Shown here one piece after another: positions 7,428 to 13,096 of a DNA stretch of 28,861 nt. Numbering within the stretch: position 1 is the first letter of the stretch; every line of letters starts with the position of its first letter. Location of the stretch: positions 1 through 28,861 of the forward strand of contig CAZSKQ010000036.1 in assembly GCA_964607425.1 (NCBI GenBank), in the 5' to 3' direction. Source of the DNA: IDS-8 sp964607425. GTDB taxonomy: Bacteria > Pseudomonadota > Gammaproteobacteria > Steroidobacterales > Woeseiaceae. The notes beneath the pieces are model-generated. The model made no database searches, was not told the DNA's origin, and saw only the letters and a program-made list of their open reading frames with translations. The translations under genes were made by a program, and so were the position numbers.

Positions 7428-8069
7428 ATGGCCGACGTCGAGAAGTGGAACCTCAAGGGTCAGTGGTTCGACGTGTGCCGCTGCGCGATTCCCTGCCCGT
7501 GCTCGTGGGCCCAGCCGCCCGACGACGGGTTCTGCGAGGGCATCCTCATCTGGCACATCCAGGAAGGTCACTACGGCAACGTCAAGCTTGACGGCCTCAA
7601 CGTTGCAATGCTCGGGTCGTTCCGCGGCAACGTCTGGGACAAAGCCAGCGACTTCAAGGACGCGATTTTCATGGACGAGCGCGCTCAGGAACCACAGCGT
7701 GCCGCCCTGCAGACCGTCTTCAGCGGCCAGGCCGGCGGCTGGCCCAAACGCTTCGGCGAGATGGTCAATAGTGAGAACCTGGGTTTCGCCTTCGCGCCGA
7801 TCGAGGTGGAGATCGCGCCGGACCTTACGAAGTGGCGGGCCGAGATTGCCGCACACAACGTTTTCGCCGAGGCCGAAGCACTGCTAGGCCCGACCAGCGA
7901 GGGTAAGGTAACGAAGATCCACAACTTGCCGGGCTCGGAAACCGGACCCGGCGGCACCGCCACCTGGGGCCGAGCGATTGCTGACCGCGCAGATGCGTTC
8001 GGTTTCAAATGGGACCGCACTGGCAAGTCCAGCAAGCTCATTGCCTTCGAGTGGGCCGGTCCGGACTGA
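7428..8069 (+). CDS. DUF1326 domain-containing protein
   Basis: The 213-residue soluble protein matches the DUF1326 family, which has no established function. The N-terminus carries a dense cysteine motif, CRCAIPCPC (about residues 17-25), followed by a further cysteine in GFCEG. This looks like a metal or redox site. Later family landmarks include VAMLGSFRGNVWDK and FGEMVNSENLGFAFAPIEVE. The ATG at 7428 is chosen because GGACGGG lies upstream and the preceding in-frame residues do not resemble the family. It faces away from the DUF2182 membrane protein gene across 129 bases, so the pair may share a control region. Metal handling is a reasonable but unproven guess. Confidence 0.88.
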   Translation: MADVEKWNLKGQWFDVCRCAIPCPCSWAQPPDDGFCEGILIWHIQEGHYGNVKLDGLNVAMLGSFRGNVWDKASDFKDAIFMDERAQEPQRAALQTVFSGQAGGWPKRFGEMVNSENLGFAFAPIEVEIAPDLTKWRAEIAAHNVFAEAEALLGPTSEGKVTKIHNLPGSETGPGGTATWGRAIADRADAFGFKWDRTGKSSKLIAFEWAGPD

Positions 8070-8180
8070 AGGGATCCCGCCAGCGGACTCGATCCAAGTC
8101 ACGCGCGACCGCTCGATACCCGCCGTCCCCCAGCAAGGAGCGTCGTCGCGGCGCCGATGCCCCGGCTCGCCCCGGCAGGC

Positions 8181-8471
8181 CTATGCCACCCGCCGCTTCA
8201 CCCTTACTTCTACAGCTCGACCGGTCCTTGCCAGCAGCTTTACAAGCATGTCGATGCTGAAGCGATCAATCTTTCCCCGGAGTAGGTCGCTGACTCGTGA
8301 CTGCTGGATGCCTAGCAATTCCGCCGCCTCGCTCTGCGTCAGGCCGGAACCCCGGATCACGTTCTCGAGCTGTCGCATCAGGTCGGCGCGCAGCCGGAGA
8401 TTCTCCGCTTCGCCGTTTGCAAAGCCGAGGTCCTTGAAGACATTCCCGCGGGATTTCGTTGCCTGTCTCAC
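8181..8471 (-). CDS. XRE-family antitoxin of a Gp49-like TA module
   Basis: The 96-residue protein is a helix-turn-helix antitoxin of the HigA/HTH_37 type. Landmarks are ENLRLRADLMRQLENVIRGS, the helix-turn-helix LTQSEAAELLGIQQSRVSDL, and LLRGKIDRFSIDMLVKLLAR with a basic tail. It should bind the operator upstream of the toxin gene and neutralise the toxin. The start is a GTG that shares four bases with the toxin stop (GTGA), so the toxin is translated first, as in higBA-type operons. The gene converges on DUF1326 across 111 bases. Confidence 0.9.
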   Translation of the reverse strand: MRQATKSRGNVFKDLGFANGEAENLRLRADLMRQLENVIRGSGLTQSEAAELLGIQQSRVSDLLRGKIDRFSIDMLVKLLARTGRAVEVRVKRRVA

Positions 8472-8797
8472 TCTTTATCCCGTATCTGCTTCAGACGTCG
8501 CCTTGCTATCTCTATGTCCCGTTTGAGAGTCCTGCGGCTCTTCTTGCCAAATGCATGGAGCACATGAACAGCATTAGCCATGTTGGCTACGTAAATGATC
8601 CGGTACTGCCCCTCATCCTGAATCCGAATTTCCCTTACGCCTGGACCCACTGTTCGAAGCGGCTTCCAGTCGCTGGGATCCTCCCCATGCTGCACTCGAA
8701 AGAGTTGATAACCTGCTTCTCGACGCGCACTGAGGGGGAAGGTTCGCAAGTCCGTCAAGGAGGACCCCTCAAAATAGAGCGGCTTCAATTGCGCCAT
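8468..8797 (-). CDS. RelE/ParE-superfamily toxin, phage Gp49-like
   Basis: The 109-residue basic protein matches the phage-derived Gp49-like/HigB group of mRNA-cleaving toxins (PF05973 type). Landmarks are FPLSARREAGYQLFRVQHGE, REIRIQDEGQYRIIYVAN, VHVLHAFGKKSRRT and the terminal DIEIARRRLKQI. The toxin gene precedes and overlaps its antitoxin by four bases. A perfect palindrome GATAATTATC lies 15 bases upstream of the ATG, and the sequence TATAAT runs directly into the start codon. No Shine-Dalgarno sequence is evident. All family segments are present, so it is probably functional. Confidence 0.9.
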   Translation of the reverse strand: MAQLKPLYFEGSSLTDLRTFPLSARREAGYQLFRVQHGEDPSDWKPLRTVGPGVREIRIQDEGQYRIIYVANMANAVHVLHAFGKKSRRTLKRDIEIARRRLKQIRDKE

Positions 8798-9043
8798 TAT
8801 ACAAAATTGGTGATAATTATCGAGTTTTTTCTATGGCTGTTGAGCTTGCGGGAGAACTGGACCGGACAGGCTAAGGTAGTACGGCCGCCAGGGCAGCTAC
8901 GGAAACAGGCTGCTTTCTCGAGATTCACCTGCTTGCCGCTGCCCCGCGGCAGCATCGGTTGGCAACCATTGTCGCCAGACACGACACTGCGCGGGCTGTG
9001 ACGAGGAATCGCTGTTGTTTATCGGCCGCGCCTCAGCGCAACT
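8798..9043. other. Intergenic stretch before the assembly gap
   Basis: Apart from the operator near 8812-8821 I see no gene here. A short hairpin (GCTGCC at 8938-8943 with GGCAGC at 8948-8953) has no following T-run. Open frames crossing it have no recognisable features. The sequence ends abruptly at the N run. Confidence 0.5.
8812..8821. promoter_or_regulatory. Candidate operator of the Gp49-like TA module
   Basis: GATAATTATC is a perfect 10-base palindrome in an AT-rich patch, unlike the GC-rich surroundings. It lies 15-24 bases upstream of the toxin start codon and close to a TATAAT sequence at the start codon. A position over the promoter fits autorepression by the XRE antitoxin. A matching -35 box is not convincing, so the promoter itself is uncertain. 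Confidence 0.45.
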
Positions 9044-9143
9044 NNNNNNNNNNNNNNNNNNNNNNNNNNNNNNNNNNNNNNNNNNNNNNNNNNNNNNNNN
9101 NNNNNNNNNNNNNNNNNNNNNNNNNNNNNNNNNNNNNNNNNNN
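9044..9143. other. Assembly gap (100 N)
   Basis: Exactly 100 unknown bases, the customary filler for a scaffold join of unknown length. The sequence to its right begins in the middle of a DUF2442 coding sequence that is almost identical to a segment about 860 bases downstream. The break was therefore probably caused by a repeat, and the true distance and content here are unknown. Confidence 0.98.
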
Positions 9144-9262
9144 AATATCTCCTCGCCGTGCACCAGAACCCAAATGCAATGCGGTGAGATATCAGCACCT
9201 CGATTCCGAAGTGCCTTTTCCATGCGGCTGCGAGCTCATCACGACGAGCCTCCACAATGCTC
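9144..9262 (-). pseudogene. Second copy of the DUF4160-DUF2442 junction, frameshifted and cut by the gap
   Basis: This segment is nearly identical to 10005-10122, the overlap between the intact DUF4160 and DUF2442 genes. It differs by a few substitutions and two single-base deletions. On the minus strand it encodes the DUF4160 C-terminal segment EARRDELAAAWKRHFG, and then in another frame the DUF2442 segment ISPHCIWVLVHGEEI before running into the N gap. The single-base deletions put the pieces out of frame. Upstream, DUF4160 stops abruptly next to the end of the antidote gene. It may be a true decayed duplicate or low-quality sequence at a contig end. Confidence 0.8.
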
Positions 9263-9294
9263 CAAATATGCTGCAGAGGATGGAGTCATCACGT

Positions 9295-9609
9295 TTACGC
9301 AGCCTCCGGTCTCAGCTTCAGGCCGAGTGCCCTCATGACCTTGAGCACGGTGCCAAAGCTCGGATTTCCCTCGGACGAGAGCGCCTTGTATAGGCCCTCG
9401 CGCGTGAGCCCGGTTTCCTTCGCGAGCCGCGCCATTCCGTACGCGCGGGCGACGTTGCCCAGCGCGACAGCAATCAGGGCAGGATCGTCGGACGCTTCCT
9501 CCATGCAGGCGTCCAGATAAGCGATCATGTCTTCTTCGGATTTGAGGTAATCCGCACTGTCATAGCGCGAGAAAACCTGCGTGCGTCGGGATTTGACCTT
9601 CTTGGCCAT
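9295..9609 (-). CDS. HI1420-type addiction-module antidote protein
   Basis: The 104-residue protein matches the antidote family of HI1419/HI1420 TA modules. It has FSRYDSADYLKSEEDMIAYL, then ALGNVARAYGMARLAKETGL and a helix-turn-helix ending TREGLYKALSSEGNPSFGTV, followed by LKVMRALGLKLRP. It should bind DNA and neutralise a RelE-like toxin. The toxin gene directly upstream (9613-9788) is truncated and frameshifted, so this antidote appears orphaned. The ATG at 9609 lies three bases after the toxin's TGA, the normal spacing for these operons. Confidence 0.9.
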   Translation of the reverse strand: MAKKVKSRRTQVFSRYDSADYLKSEEDMIAYLDACMEEASDDPALIAVALGNVARAYGMARLAKETGLTREGLYKALSSEGNPSFGTVLKVMRALGLKLRPEAA

Positions 9610-9612
9610 GTC

Positions 9613-9788
9613 TCAATCTTCCTGCCAGGTCCTGGCAATCTCTTTGGCTCGTTTGATATCGGCGGCCTGCGTCCTTTTGGTTCCGCCACACAGGAGAAGC
9701 GCACAGCCGCCCCACGCTGTCGGTAATACACGCGATAGCCTGGGCCATAATCCACCCTCAGACCCGGCCCAAACGTATAGGCGCCCAA
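9613..9788 (-). pseudogene. Truncated, frameshifted HI1419-type RelE/HigB toxin
   Basis: Two frames together encode the second half of an HI1419-like toxin. The first gives GLRVDYGPGYRVYYRQRGAA. One base later the other frame gives ALLLCGGTKRTQAADIKRAK and then EIARTWQED before a TGA at 9613-9615. A single missing G between GCTGTG and CGCTTC (intact copies would have GTGGCG) explains the shift. The N-terminal half of the family (about 50 residues) is absent: upstream sequence joins directly to the end of the neighbouring DUF2442 gene. The toxin is certainly inactive, even if the one-base loss were a sequencing error. Confidence 0.85.
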
Positions 9789-9829
9789 TCCGGAATACTG
9801 GTGAGACCGATCGTCTGGCGGCTGCTGCG

Positions 9830-10102
9830 TCAGCTCACATCAGCGTCGAACGACAATGGGTAGCGCTCCGGGTTCCGCATAGCGTCTATTCCCAAGTCGA
9901 CATCCAAGTCCGGCCAGTAGTAGTGGCCCGGAGATTGTTCCTCGACGTTGAGAACGGCTTCCACGCTGCCCCGTTTGAACCATGGGAACTTTTCGTACGG
10001 CAAGAATATCTCCTCGCCGTGCACCAGAACCCAAATGCCATGCGGTGAGATATCAGTCACCTCGATTCCCGAAGTGCCTTTTCCATGCGGCTGCGAGCTC
10101 AT
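9830..10102 (-). CDS. DUF2442 domain-containing antitoxin
   Basis: The 90-residue protein matches the DUF2442 family, which commonly accompanies DUF4160 genes and is treated as the antitoxin partner. Landmarks are IEVTDISPHGIWVLVHGEEI, FLPYEKFPWFKRGSVEAVLN, and SPGHYYWPDLDVDLGIDAMR with a closing PERYPL. The start is the ATG at 10102, which lies 50 bases inside the end of DUF4160; the frame is open further upstream, but those residues are the other frame of DUF4160. This is the only complete copy among at least three DUF2442 sequences in the window. Confidence 0.85.
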   Translation of the reverse strand: MSSQPHGKGTSGIEVTDISPHGIWVLVHGEEIFLPYEKFPWFKRGSVEAVLNVEEQSPGHYYWPDLDVDLGIDAMRNPERYPLSFDADVS

Positions 10103-10301
10103 CACGACGAGCCTCCACGATGCGCTTGATCCGGCGCAGTTGAGCCTGCGAGTATCTGTAATTCTTCGCCAATCGGACGTCAGGTTCAAGCCAGAACTTT
10201 GCCTCGCCCTCCGCCGATCGTACGTGCACGTGCATACGCGCTTCCTCCAACGAGAAAAAGAAGAACCGATAGCCGCGTTCTGTGAAAACGGTCGGGCTCA
10301 T
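10053..10301 (-). CDS. DUF4160 domain-containing putative toxin
   Basis: The 82-residue protein matches the DUF4160 family. It begins MSPTVFTERGYRFFFFSLEE, continues RMHVHVRSAEGEAKFWLEP, then DVRLAKNYRYSQAQLRRI and ends with a helix, EARRDELAAAWKRHFG. The family is paired with DUF2442 in many genomes and is regarded as a probable type II toxin, but its mechanism is not established as far as I know. The ATG at 10301 gives the standard family N-terminus. The gene overlaps the DUF2442 start by 50 bases. Fragments of the same gene recur near 9255 and 1073-1152. Confidence 0.85.
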   Translation of the reverse strand: MSPTVFTERGYRFFFFSLEEARMHVHVRSAEGEAKFWLEPDVRLAKNYRYSQAQLRRIKRIVEARRDELAAAWKRHFGNRGD

Positions 10302-10357
10302 AAGGCCACAACCTAGCTCCGCCAGTTCTCGGTCACCTCTGGCGTTTCTGGGGGATT

Positions 10358-10377
10358 GGCCACGTAATAGGCCACGT
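10358..10377. repeat. Direct repeat upstream of DUF4160
   Basis: Two copies of GGCCACGT (10358-10365 and 10370-10377) start 12 bases apart, 57-76 bases upstream of the DUF4160 start codon. Their spacing, close to one helical turn, and their position fit a repressor-binding site for the TA pair. No clear promoter boxes could be assigned, so the role is a guess. Confidence 0.35.
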
Positions 10378-10392
10378 GAAGGAGCCGGAACG

Positions 10393-10426
10393 GGCGGGCA
10401 TTCCAGCAACCGCTCGAATGCCCGCC
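10393..10426 (-). terminator. Hairpin after the 10434-10937 gene
   Basis: An 11-bp perfect stem (10393-10403 with 10416-10426) and a 12-base loop lie just beyond the stop codon of the minus-strand gene at 10434. The following minus-strand bases are CGTTCC, so there is no real U-tract. It could be a weak terminator or an mRNA-stabilising hairpin. Confidence 0.5.
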
Positions 10427-10433
10427 GTCCGAT

Positions 10434-10937
10434 TCACTTTTCGTCCTTCTCCTGCAGATCGAAATACGCGAAGAACAGGTTCCTGTGCCGGCTGTCGTGC
10501 CGATCGAGCTGATTGAGCGCCTTGTGGAGCTTGCGCTCGACGATCTTCAGCACGGTCTCGGCCTGCATCGCCCGGCTGTCGCCCTCGTCGCCGATCGACG
10601 CCCGCAGCACGCCCGCGAGGTTCAGCACGTCTTCGAGGCGGCGCTGGGCACGGCGGAGGTGTCGAGCATACTCGCCCGCGGTGTCGTAGAGCTCCGCGTC
10701 GGTCTCGTAAGACCTGTCGGACATCACGTCGGGAACGTAGAACGCCCGATCTTCCCGGACCTGCCAGGCGGCCGCCGCCCAGGGAGACGGCCGGTCAAGG
10801 GCGATCTCATCGGAACCGGGTGCGTGCGTGCGGCGGATCGAGTGCCCTGGCGCCGGATGGGCGGCCGGCACTGCCATGGCGGGACTCAGGGTTCTGCGGC
10901 CGGATACGTCGTAAGTGGCGGAAATTGCTTCGCTCAT
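10434..10937 (-). CDS. Hypothetical protein, 167 residues
   Basis: I do not recognise the family. The coding call rests on a good ribosome-binding site (GAGGAG, eight bases before the ATG at 10937), a hairpin after the stop, and codon use like the host's. Residues 1-65 look disordered and are rich in Ala, Pro and Arg. Residues about 85-155 are predicted helical with regular charged and leucine positions (HLRRAQRRLEDVLNLAGVLR and QAETVLKIVERKLHKALNQL). There is no signal peptide or membrane helix. The helical half loosely resembles small DUF3077/DUF6124-like proteins of pseudomonads, but this is only an impression. It lies between the DUF4160 module and the HNH nuclease, on the same strand as both. 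Confidence 0.6.
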   Translation of the reverse strand: MSEAISATYDVSGRRTLSPAMAVPAAHPAPGHSIRRTHAPGSDEIALDRPSPWAAAAWQVREDRAFYVPDVMSDRSYETDAELYDTAGEYARHLRRAQRRLEDVLNLAGVLRASIGDEGDSRAMQAETVLKIVERKLHKALNQLDRHDSRHRNLFFAYFDLQEKDEK

Positions 10938-11273
10938 GGTGCTGCTCCTCTGCCGATCGTGGGTGGGAGCCAGCGCAGGCGCACGAAAAAGCGCGAGGCC
11001 CGGGACGGGCGATCGCGCTTCGGTTTGATAGCATGTTGTCAGCCATCGTCAGCAGGCCTTTGCTGGTTGTGGTCAGGGCCGTTGAGGGGTTGCCGCCCCT
11101 CTTCGGTCCGCCTTTTATAACATGGTCACTTACGTATTACGCAAACTATTTTCCAACGCCTGGTTGTGGGAGTTCCGGGTCGCGTCCGGCGACAGCACGA
11201 GCGGCGGGCATGTTGCAGGTTTCCGCCGCGAACCTTGTCGCATGGTTCCTCGACCCGGCTGTTCTCGCACAAC
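10938..11273. other. Intergenic region upstream of the 167-residue gene
   Basis: No gene is supported in these 336 bases. On the minus strand a possible promoter (TTGCGT, 18 bases, TTATAA, around 11115-11145) precedes the gene at 10937. Its transcript would contain a small hairpin (GAGGGG...CCCCTC, about 11081-11098) and a long leader of roughly 170 bases. A second GC-rich inverted arm pair sits around 11000-11025. Both are plausible leader structures but unproven. Confidence 0.4.
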
Positions 11274-12236
11274 TCATCCTTTGAACACATCGGTTCGATG
11301 CCACTCGAGTAACTGCTGGCTCGGACGAAGCTTCGCCTGTTCTGGCGTGTATATTCGTGACCCGTCAAGATCGTAATAGCTCCGCCCGTTCTTGAATTCG
11401 TCTCGCAGGCTATCGCCGACACGGAAGCGGTAATCAGGCGTGATCGTTACGTAGCCGCGATCGTACAGCCGGTGGAGATCACGGCGCAGCAAAAGCCCAT
11501 TGCTGACACGATGTTCTCCACCGCGTGAGTATGGCTTGATGTGCGCTGCTTCCAGCACCGGGACAGAATGCTCGCGTGTGATGGCACAGGCACCCTCGTA
11601 TGCATCTCGTACAGCAAGGCTGAAGAGCCCTTGGCCCAAACGCGGCCTGACGAGAATTGGCGTGCCGTAGCGCTCCGGCTCTTCTGCCGCTTCCCCTGCT
11701 GCCGCAGGCTCAACGTTCCAGTAGTGCTCCCTCGCCTGCGCTATCTCCAGACACTGCTGAAAAACTCTGCGGCCCTCTCCCGCCTGAATGTCATACGTTT
11801 TACCCTGCTGGATTCCAGTCCTTGCCCAGTCGCCCGGCGGCTCGATCCATTCACTCTCATCGAAGAAGACAGGGGCCGACAGCATGACGCATCCAATCTG
11901 GAAATCGCCAGAACGAGCAGGCGGAGCATCGTCCCTGCGCAACCGGCGAATACGATCGACCATGGAATCGAAATCAGGCGCGCCGTTCATTTCCCCGAAA
12001 CAGTCCCAGGCCAGCCACGCCGGCAGGCTTTCGTACCGTTCGAAGAAACCGAAGCCCGCTATTGCCTTGTGCGGTGCCCGCAACTTGAAGAAGAACGGCT
12101 CGCCACGCCCGATCGCGCGGAACGCCCTTCCGCCGCGCGGCTGCCAGAAGTTGACTTCGTCAACCCGGGATTGACGGCGCAGGAAAGAATACCAGCCCGG
12201 ATCGGTAAGCCCTATGTAGCCCTTCTTCACATTCAA
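11274..12236 (-). CDS. HNH endonuclease with PUA/EVE-like N-terminal domain
   Basis: The 320-residue protein has two parts. The N-terminal part (about 1-115; GYIGLTDPGWYSFLRRQS, DEVNFWQP, GEPFFFKLRAPHKAIAGFGF) is conserved in a group of HNH proteins and has the look of a PUA-superfamily (EVE-like) domain, a fold used to sense modified bases. The C-terminal HNH domain (about 215-275) shows the metal and catalytic residues in LEAAHIKPYSRGGEHRVSNG and LLLRRDLHRLYDRGYV. A modification-dependent restriction role is plausible but inferred. The start is uncertain: TTG at 12236 (GGGGG seven bases upstream) or GTG at 12230; no ATG fits. No methyltransferase or other restriction gene is adjacent. Confidence 0.85.
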   Translation of the reverse strand: MNVKKGYIGLTDPGWYSFLRRQSRVDEVNFWQPRGGRAFRAIGRGEPFFFKLRAPHKAIAGFGFFERYESLPAWLAWDCFGEMNGAPDFDSMVDRIRRLRRDDAPPARSGDFQIGCVMLSAPVFFDESEWIEPPGDWARTGIQQGKTYDIQAGEGRRVFQQCLEIAQAREHYWNVEPAAAGEAAEEPERYGTPILVRPRLGQGLFSLAVRDAYEGACAITREHSVPVLEAAHIKPYSRGGEHRVSNGLLLRRDLHRLYDRGYVTITPDYRFRVGDSLRDEFKNGRSYYDLDGSRIYTPEQAKLRPSQQLLEWHRTDVFKG

Positions 12237-12570
12237 CAGGACGCCCCCACTCTCCTGCTGACCTTCTTTTCATGATGTCACCACCAGTTGCCGAAACAGG
12301 GCCCTGAGGTCACTATTAGTAGGGTACCACCGTCAGCTCCCGGGAGCATTACGCAATAAGTTGCCATTCGTTAGCAAGTAGCGGAATACCCGGGGCGAGT
12401 TAAAACAGTGACATGTCGATTCAAGACCTGGATGCAGCTGATGTAATAGCTTCGGGCGACATGGATTCTGGATCGAGCCTCTTTGGACTTGACTCCTTTC
12501 GTGGGCACCTGAACCGTTCAAGCGAACCAGGTGTCCCGAGGTGGCGGGAAGCCGCTCGATTTGAGCCCGA
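12237..12570. other. Intergenic region between the HNH gene and the brnTA relic
   Basis: No gene is supported in these 334 bases. A 12-base palindrome GCTCCCGGGAGC (12336-12347) is the only clear structure; it may be part of the control region of the minus-strand HNH gene. Short open frames on both strands lack any family features. Confidence 0.4.
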
Positions 12571-12796
12571 TCAGCGGTATTTTTCAGCGTACGAGTCAAG
12601 CAGCCGGCGAATCACCTTCTGGTACGCGTGTTGTATTGCTGGCGCTTTGAAGAAATCGACGCTCGATCTGCTCAATGAAATCGTTACCTTCGCCGACTCT
12701 TCGCGAAAAGCAAGCTGATCCGGCGAGGGCAAAAAAGTCTTCGATAACCTCGACCTTACCAATCGGTTCGTCGCTATATCTTGTTTTCGCGTTCAT
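12571..12796 (-). pseudogene. BrnA/CopG-type antitoxin gene with a frameshift
   Basis: An ATG at 12796 opens with NAKTRYSDEPIGKVEVIEDF, the usual start of BrnA/CopG-type antitoxins. At a run of six A on the plus strand (12731-12736) the frame changes. The next frame continues the family with PSPDQLAFREESAKVTISLS, then RSSVDFFK and YQKVIRRLLDSYAEKYR, ending at TGA 12571-12573. One T fewer in the homopolymer would restore a single reading frame. The ribbon-helix-helix part also seems to lack about two residues (FFKAPAIQHAYQK). The start overlaps the end of brnT by 23 bases, as in intact brnTA operons. A sequencing error is possible for the homopolymer, but the partner gene is damaged too. Confidence 0.8.
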
Positions 12797-13052
12797 GGAT
12801 TCGTTTGCCCTTTCCCCAGTAACCAGCGCCAATGATTCGAATGACACGGCTCCGCCAGGTGAATCTGACCGTCAAAATGCCGCCCGAGGTCTTGGCGAAG
12901 CAGTAGAAACGCGGTTCCTCGGGCGTGCTGTGGGTAAGATCCCGGGCAATCACGCGCTGTCGATCGGCAAAAGCGAGTTGCGCGTCGGCGAACGACACGC
13001 CGTGCTTGCGATGGTTCTCCGCATCCTTATGGTCAACATTGAAGGAAATCCC
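12774..13052 (-). pseudogene. BrnT-type toxin gene lacking a usable start
   Basis: BrnT is a RelE-fold ribonuclease toxin. The minus strand encodes ISFNVDHKDAENHRKHGVSF, then ADAQLAFADRQRVIARDLTH and CFAKTSGGILTVRFTWRSRV, ending GAGYWGKGKRIHERENKI. This covers essentially the whole family. There is no in-frame ATG, GTG or TTG at the expected N-terminus; the first in-frame start is a GTG inside the protein (12996-12998). An out-of-frame ATG at 13054-13056 sits where the start should be, which suggests a one-base change near the start. With the frameshifted brnA next to it, the module looks inactive. Confidence 0.75.
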
Positions 13053-13096
13053 ACATCGCGCATGGCCCGGATTACGGGGAGACGGTCAATCTGACG

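Noticed and set aside
8938..8953. Hairpin GCTGCC/GGCAGC as a terminator
   Set aside because: Six base pairs only, no T-run on either strand, and no gene end nearby.
12333..12718. Open frames of 88 and 101 codons between the HNH gene and brnA
   Set aside because: No homology recognised, no start signals, and partly antisense to the brnA relic.
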